Positions 61,279-64,000 of a DNA stretch of 64,000 nt are shown one piece after another. A program made the position numbers and the translations under genes. Under the pieces are notes generated by a model. That model saw nothing but the letters and a program-made list of their open reading frames with translations. It did no database searches and was not told the origin of the DNA. The stretch is from NCBI RefSeq assembly GCF_008014745.1, contig NZ_VPFD01000023.1, positions 41,126 through 105,125 of the forward strand. Reading direction: 5' to 3'. Within the stretch, counting starts at the first letter, position 1; every line of letters starts with the position of its first letter. This DNA comes from Massilia arenae. Its GTDB lineage: Bacteria > Pseudomonadota > Gammaproteobacteria > Burkholderiales > Burkholderiaceae_D.

Positions 61279-62376
61279 ATGACTATCAGTGCCACCCACG
61301 AAGCGGGCAGCATCGCTCCCAACAGTTCCTTCGCCGGCGCCATCGAAGCGGATGCCGTGATCATCGGCGCCGGCCCGGTCGGCCTGTTCCAGGTGTTCGA
61401 ACTCGGCCTGCTCGAAATCAAGGCCCACGTCATCGATTCGCTGCCGGCAGTCGGCGGCCAGTGCGTGGAACTGTATCCGGACAAGCCGATCTATGACATC
61501 CCTGCCGTCCCGGTGTGCACCGGCCAGGAACTGACCGACAACCTGCTCAAGCAGATCGAACCGTTCGAGCCGACCTTCCACCTGGGCCAGGAAGTCACGA
61601 CCGTGCAGCGCCGCGAAGACCAGCGCTTCAACGTCGAGACCACCACCGGTACCCGCTTCATCACCAAGACCATCTTCATCGCAGCCGGCGTCGGTTCGTT
61701 CCAGGCGCGCACGATCAAGGTCGACGGCATCGACAAGTTCGAGAACGAGCAGCTGTTCTACCGCGTCAAGGATCCGGCACGCTTCGAAGGCAAGAACATC
61801 GTCATCTGCGGCGGCGGCGACTCCGCGCTGGACTGGGCCCTGAACTTCGTCGGCAAGGCCGAATCGGTCGTGCTGGTGCACCGCCGCGACGACTTCCGCG
61901 CCGCCCCGGCCTCGGTCGCCAAGATGAAGGCCCTGTGCGATGAGTACGAGATGCAACTGATCACCGGCCAGGTGACCGGTTTCGACGAAAAAGACGGCCA
62001 GCTGACCGAAGTGAAGGTCACCGGCGCCGACGGCGTCACCCGCCGCGTGCCGCTGGACATGCTGCTGGTGTTCTTCGGCCTGTCGCCGAAGCTGGGTCCG
62101 ATCGCCGAATGGGGCCTGGACATCGAGCGCAAGCAGCTCAAGGTGGTGGACACCGAGAAGTTCGAGACCAACGTCCCGGGCATCTTCGCCGTGGGCGACA
62201 TCAACACCTATCCGGGCAAGAAGAAGCTGATCCTGTCGGGCTTCCACGAAGCCGCGCTGGCCGCCTTCGGCGCCGCGCCGTACATCTTCCCGGACAAGAA
62301 GATCCACATGCAGTACACGACGACCTCGCCGAAGCTGCACAAGATCCTGGGCGTCGAAACCCCGGTGTTCGATTAA
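61279..62376 (+). CDS. Ferredoxin-NADP+ reductase, thioredoxin-reductase type
   Basis: 365-residue FAD flavoprotein. ATG 61279 follows AGGAAG. The FAD motif AVIIGAGPVGLFQVFELG and the NADP motif NIVICGGGDSALDWALNFVG are both present. The residues IDSLPAVGGQCVELYP, DIPAVP and GIFAVGDINTYPGKKKLIL match the TrxR-like ferredoxin reductases. The CxxC of thioredoxin reductases is absent. The protein is longer by a C-terminal lid (YTTTSPKLHKILGV). With fdxA it forms a two-gene redox unit. A strong terminator follows at 62427. Confidence 0.94.
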   Translation: MTISATHEAGSIAPNSSFAGAIEADAVIIGAGPVGLFQVFELGLLEIKAHVIDSLPAVGGQCVELYPDKPIYDIPAVPVCTGQELTDNLLKQIEPFEPTFHLGQEVTTVQRREDQRFNVETTTGTRFITKTIFIAAGVGSFQARTIKVDGIDKFENEQLFYRVKDPARFEGKNIVICGGGDSALDWALNFVGKAESVVLVHRRDDFRAAPASVAKMKALCDEYEMQLITGQVTGFDEKDGQLTEVKVTGADGVTRRVPLDMLLVFFGLSPKLGPIAEWGLDIERKQLKVVDTEKFETNVPGIFAVGDINTYPGKKKLILSGFHEAALAAFGAAPYIFPDKKIHMQYTTTSPKLHKILGVETPVFD

Positions 62377-62426
62377 GGTCTGCAGCGCCGCGTTCAGTTA
62401 CTTCGCGGCGACACAGTCCCCTGAAG

Positions 62427-62453
62427 CGCCCCGCCCTGCGGGGCGTTTTGCTT
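62427..62453 (+). terminator. Terminator of the fdxA-reductase unit
   Basis: CGCCCCGC and GCGGGGCG, loop CCT, followed by TTTTGCTTT. Confidence 0.85.
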
Positions 62454-62532
62454 TATGTGGGCCGCCCAACGGAGCGGGTCCGGGTAAATATGCTACAAGT
62501 GCACCATGCATAGGAGATAGCGGTGGCCCTCG

Positions 62533-62563
62533 TTGCCACCCGCCAACGCAAATCCCCTATAAT
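62533..62563 (+). promoter_or_regulatory. Possible promoter of phaZ
   Basis: TATAAT (62558-62563) with TTGCCA (62533-62538) at 19 bases. Consensus -10, slightly long spacing; about 58 bases before the phaZ ATG. Confidence 0.5.
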
Positions 62564-62620
62564 CGGATGAAGCTTATGCGCGGGCGATATTAGCGCAGTG
62601 TCAATACGAAGGATTACTTT

Positions 62621-63856
62621 ATGCTTTATCAACTGCACGAGATGCAACGCTCCTTCCTGACCCCGCTGATGCAGTGGGCCGATGCGTCATCGAAACTGTT
62701 CTCCAATCCCGTGTCGCCGTTTGCGCACACCCCATTTTCCCAACGTATCGCCGCTGGCTACGAGCTGATGTACCGTCTCGGCAAGGAATACGAAAAACCG
62801 GCCTTTGGCCTGAAGACCACCACCATCAACGGTGAAGAGGTCGGCATCGTCGAGCGCATCGTCGTCGACAAGCCCTTCTGCGAGCTGCTGCACTTCAAGA
62901 AAGACATGGACGACGCCGCCTTTGCCGCGCTGAAGCAGCCTTCGGTACTGGTCGTGGCGCCATTGTCCGGCCACCACGCGACGCTGCTGCGCGACACCGT
63001 GAAAGCCCTGCTGGTCGAGCACGACGTCTACATCACCGACTGGACCGACGCCCGCATGGTGCCGCTGTCCGACGGCCCGTTCCGCCTGGACGACTACGTC
63101 TTCTACGTCCAGGACTTCATCCGCCACCTTGGCCCGGACGTGCACGTGATCTCGGTATGCCAGCCGACGGTGCCGGTGCTGGCCGCGATCTCGCTGATGG
63201 CGAGCAACAAGGATCCGAAGCTGCCGAAGTCGATGACCATGATGGGCGGCCCGATCGACCCACGCAAATCGCCGACCGCGGTCAACGACCTGGCCATCGA
63301 AAAGCCCTACTCGTGGTTCGAGAACACCGTGATCTATGCGGTGCCGGGCAATTACCCGGGCTTTGGCCGCAAGGTCTATCCGGGCTTCCTGCAGCACGCC
63401 GGCTTCATCGCGATGAACCCGGGCCGCCACGCCCAGAGCCACCGCGAGTTCTACCAGCACCTGGTGCGCGGCGACGATGACTCGGCCGAGGCACACCGCA
63501 AGTTCTACGACGAGTACAACGCCGTGCTCGACATGCCGGCCGAGTACTACCTCGATACCATCAAGACCGTGTTCCAGGACTACAGCCTGCCGAAGGGCAC
63601 GTGGAAGGTCGGCGGCCAGCTGGTGCGTCCGCAAGACATCGAGTCGGTCGCCCTGCTCACCGTCGAAGGCGAGCTGGACGACATCTCGGGCCTGGGCCAG
63701 ACCAGCGCCGCGCTGACCCTGTGCACCGGCATCCCGAAAGACAAGAAGCACGACTTCGTGGTCGAGAAAGCCGGCCACTACGGCATCTTCTCGGGCCGCC
63801 GCTGGCGCGAGATCGTGTGTCCGAAGATTACCGAGTTCATTCGCGCGAACGGGTAA
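62621..63856 (+). CDS. phaZ: Intracellular polyhydroxyalkanoate depolymerase
   Basis: 411-residue enzyme that breaks down stored PHB granules. The family active site is the Cys-type nucleophile in VISVCQPTVP (Cys180); Ralstonia PhaZ1 uses the equivalent Cys183. The start MLYQLHEMQRSFLTPLMQWA is characteristic of the family. Other blocks: VLVVAPLSGHHATLLRDTV, YITDWTDARMVPLS, MTMMGGPIDPRKSPTAVN, GFIAMNPGRHAQSH, and a C-terminal catalytic region with VEGELDDISGLGQT (Asp) and KAGHYGIFSGRRWR (His). The start ATG 62621 gives the normal length. No signal peptide, consistent with granule-associated cytosolic activity. Confidence 0.96.
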   Translation: MLYQLHEMQRSFLTPLMQWADASSKLFSNPVSPFAHTPFSQRIAAGYELMYRLGKEYEKPAFGLKTTTINGEEVGIVERIVVDKPFCELLHFKKDMDDAAFAALKQPSVLVVAPLSGHHATLLRDTVKALLVEHDVYITDWTDARMVPLSDGPFRLDDYVFYVQDFIRHLGPDVHVISVCQPTVPVLAAISLMASNKDPKLPKSMTMMGGPIDPRKSPTAVNDLAIEKPYSWFENTVIYAVPGNYPGFGRKVYPGFLQHAGFIAMNPGRHAQSHREFYQHLVRGDDDSAEAHRKFYDEYNAVLDMPAEYYLDTIKTVFQDYSLPKGTWKVGGQLVRPQDIESVALLTVEGELDDISGLGQTSAALTLCTGIPKDKKHDFVVEKAGHYGIFSGRRWREIVCPKITEFIRANG

Positions 63857-63866
63857 GCCGTCAAGT

Positions 63867-63882
63867 GAAGGCAAAAGCCTTC
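63867..63882 (+). terminator. Hairpin after phaZ
   Basis: GAAGGC, loop AAAA, GCCTTC, followed by TTGAGTTAG. Short stem and weak T content; possible terminator. Confidence 0.4.
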
Positions 63883-64000
63883 TTGAGTTAGCATAAAACG
63901 TCGTCCCCGTGAAGGCGCACTGCTGTCCGGAATAATCTTCTTGATTTTTCCATCAGAATAGGCATCCCTGTTTGAGTGCCAAGTCCTCTCGATATCGACG
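63883..64000. other. Window end: partial REP-like element and unassigned DNA
   Basis: ACGTCGTCCCCGTGAAGGC at 63898-63916 resembles the left arm of the element at 35812 with two changes, but lacks its second arm. No gene seen in the remainder. Confidence 0.45.

Noticed and set aside
62524..62540. Possible sigma-54 promoter upstream of phaZ (TGGCCCTCGTTGC)
   Set aside because: The spacing between the GG and GC elements is two bases short of the required ten, and a sigma-70 type TATAAT lies just downstream.
1..64000. CRISPR arrays, tRNA or rRNA genes, prophage or transposase genes
   Set aside because: No regularly spaced repeats, cloverleaf sequence or recognisable phage or transposase protein was found.

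Overview
The window looks like chromosomal DNA of a betaproteobacterium of the Oxalobacteraceae, most likely Massilia or a close relative. This is an inference from gene content: very high GC coding sequence, many large TonB-dependent receptors, an intracellular PHA depolymerase, a glnA-ntrB-ntrC nitrogen locus, and the yhdP/nit/tldD operon divergent from glnE. No rRNA, tRNA, CRISPR array, insertion sequence or prophage gene was recognised. Almost all long overlapping antisense frames are composition artefacts of high-GC coding DNA.

Layout. 1-716: 3'-truncated dipeptide-type ABC permease. 1.2-11.4 kb: three TonB-dependent receptor (TBDR) genes, with the DAHP synthase gene aroG between the first two. 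aroG is preceded by a promoter, a phenylalanine-rich 27-codon leader ORF and an intrinsic terminator, a classical attenuator layout. 11.6-18.2 kb: yhdP, nitrilase-family amidase and tldD on the minus strand; glnE runs the other way. 21.4-27.6 kb: two tandem, clearly paralogous TBDR genes. 27.7-35.9 kb: map, a sixth TBDR, gap, tkt and rsmE. 35.9-39.1 kb: a seventh TBDR with a long structured leader. 39.6-43.1 kb: FAD oxidoreductase, rhtA-like exporter, corA. 43.1-48.2 kb: glnA, a DUF4124 gene, ntrB and ntrC on the minus strand, with a sigma-54 promoter and NtrC-type sites upstream of glnA. 48.2-49.5 kb: rhodanese plus a helical-repeat protein. 49.5-57.4 kb: CocE-type hydrolase, TAXI-type solute receptor, bifunctional penicillin-binding protein, EI24-like membrane protein. 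57.5-63.9 kb: FKBP isomerase, acyl-CoA-binding protein, PHA-system protein, an M4-like metallopeptidase followed by an emfourin-like inhibitor, 7Fe ferredoxin, ferredoxin reductase and PHA depolymerase.

How it works together. Nitrogen control is represented three times: glnE modifies glutamine synthetase, glnA encodes it, and ntrBC regulates it through the sites seen upstream of glnA. The aromatic pathway entry enzyme appears to be controlled by phenylalanine supply through attenuation. The seven TBDRs have no SusD, siderophore or permease partners beside them. Four of them (1.2, 21.5, 24.7 and 38.8 kb) share one promoter architecture, TTGACA-N15-TGN-TTTTAT, and five of the seven have hairpins in their leaders, suggesting a co-regulated outer-membrane uptake set.

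Strongest second-look items: the aroG attenuator, the shared TBDR promoter with structured leaders, and the metallopeptidase/emfourin pair.
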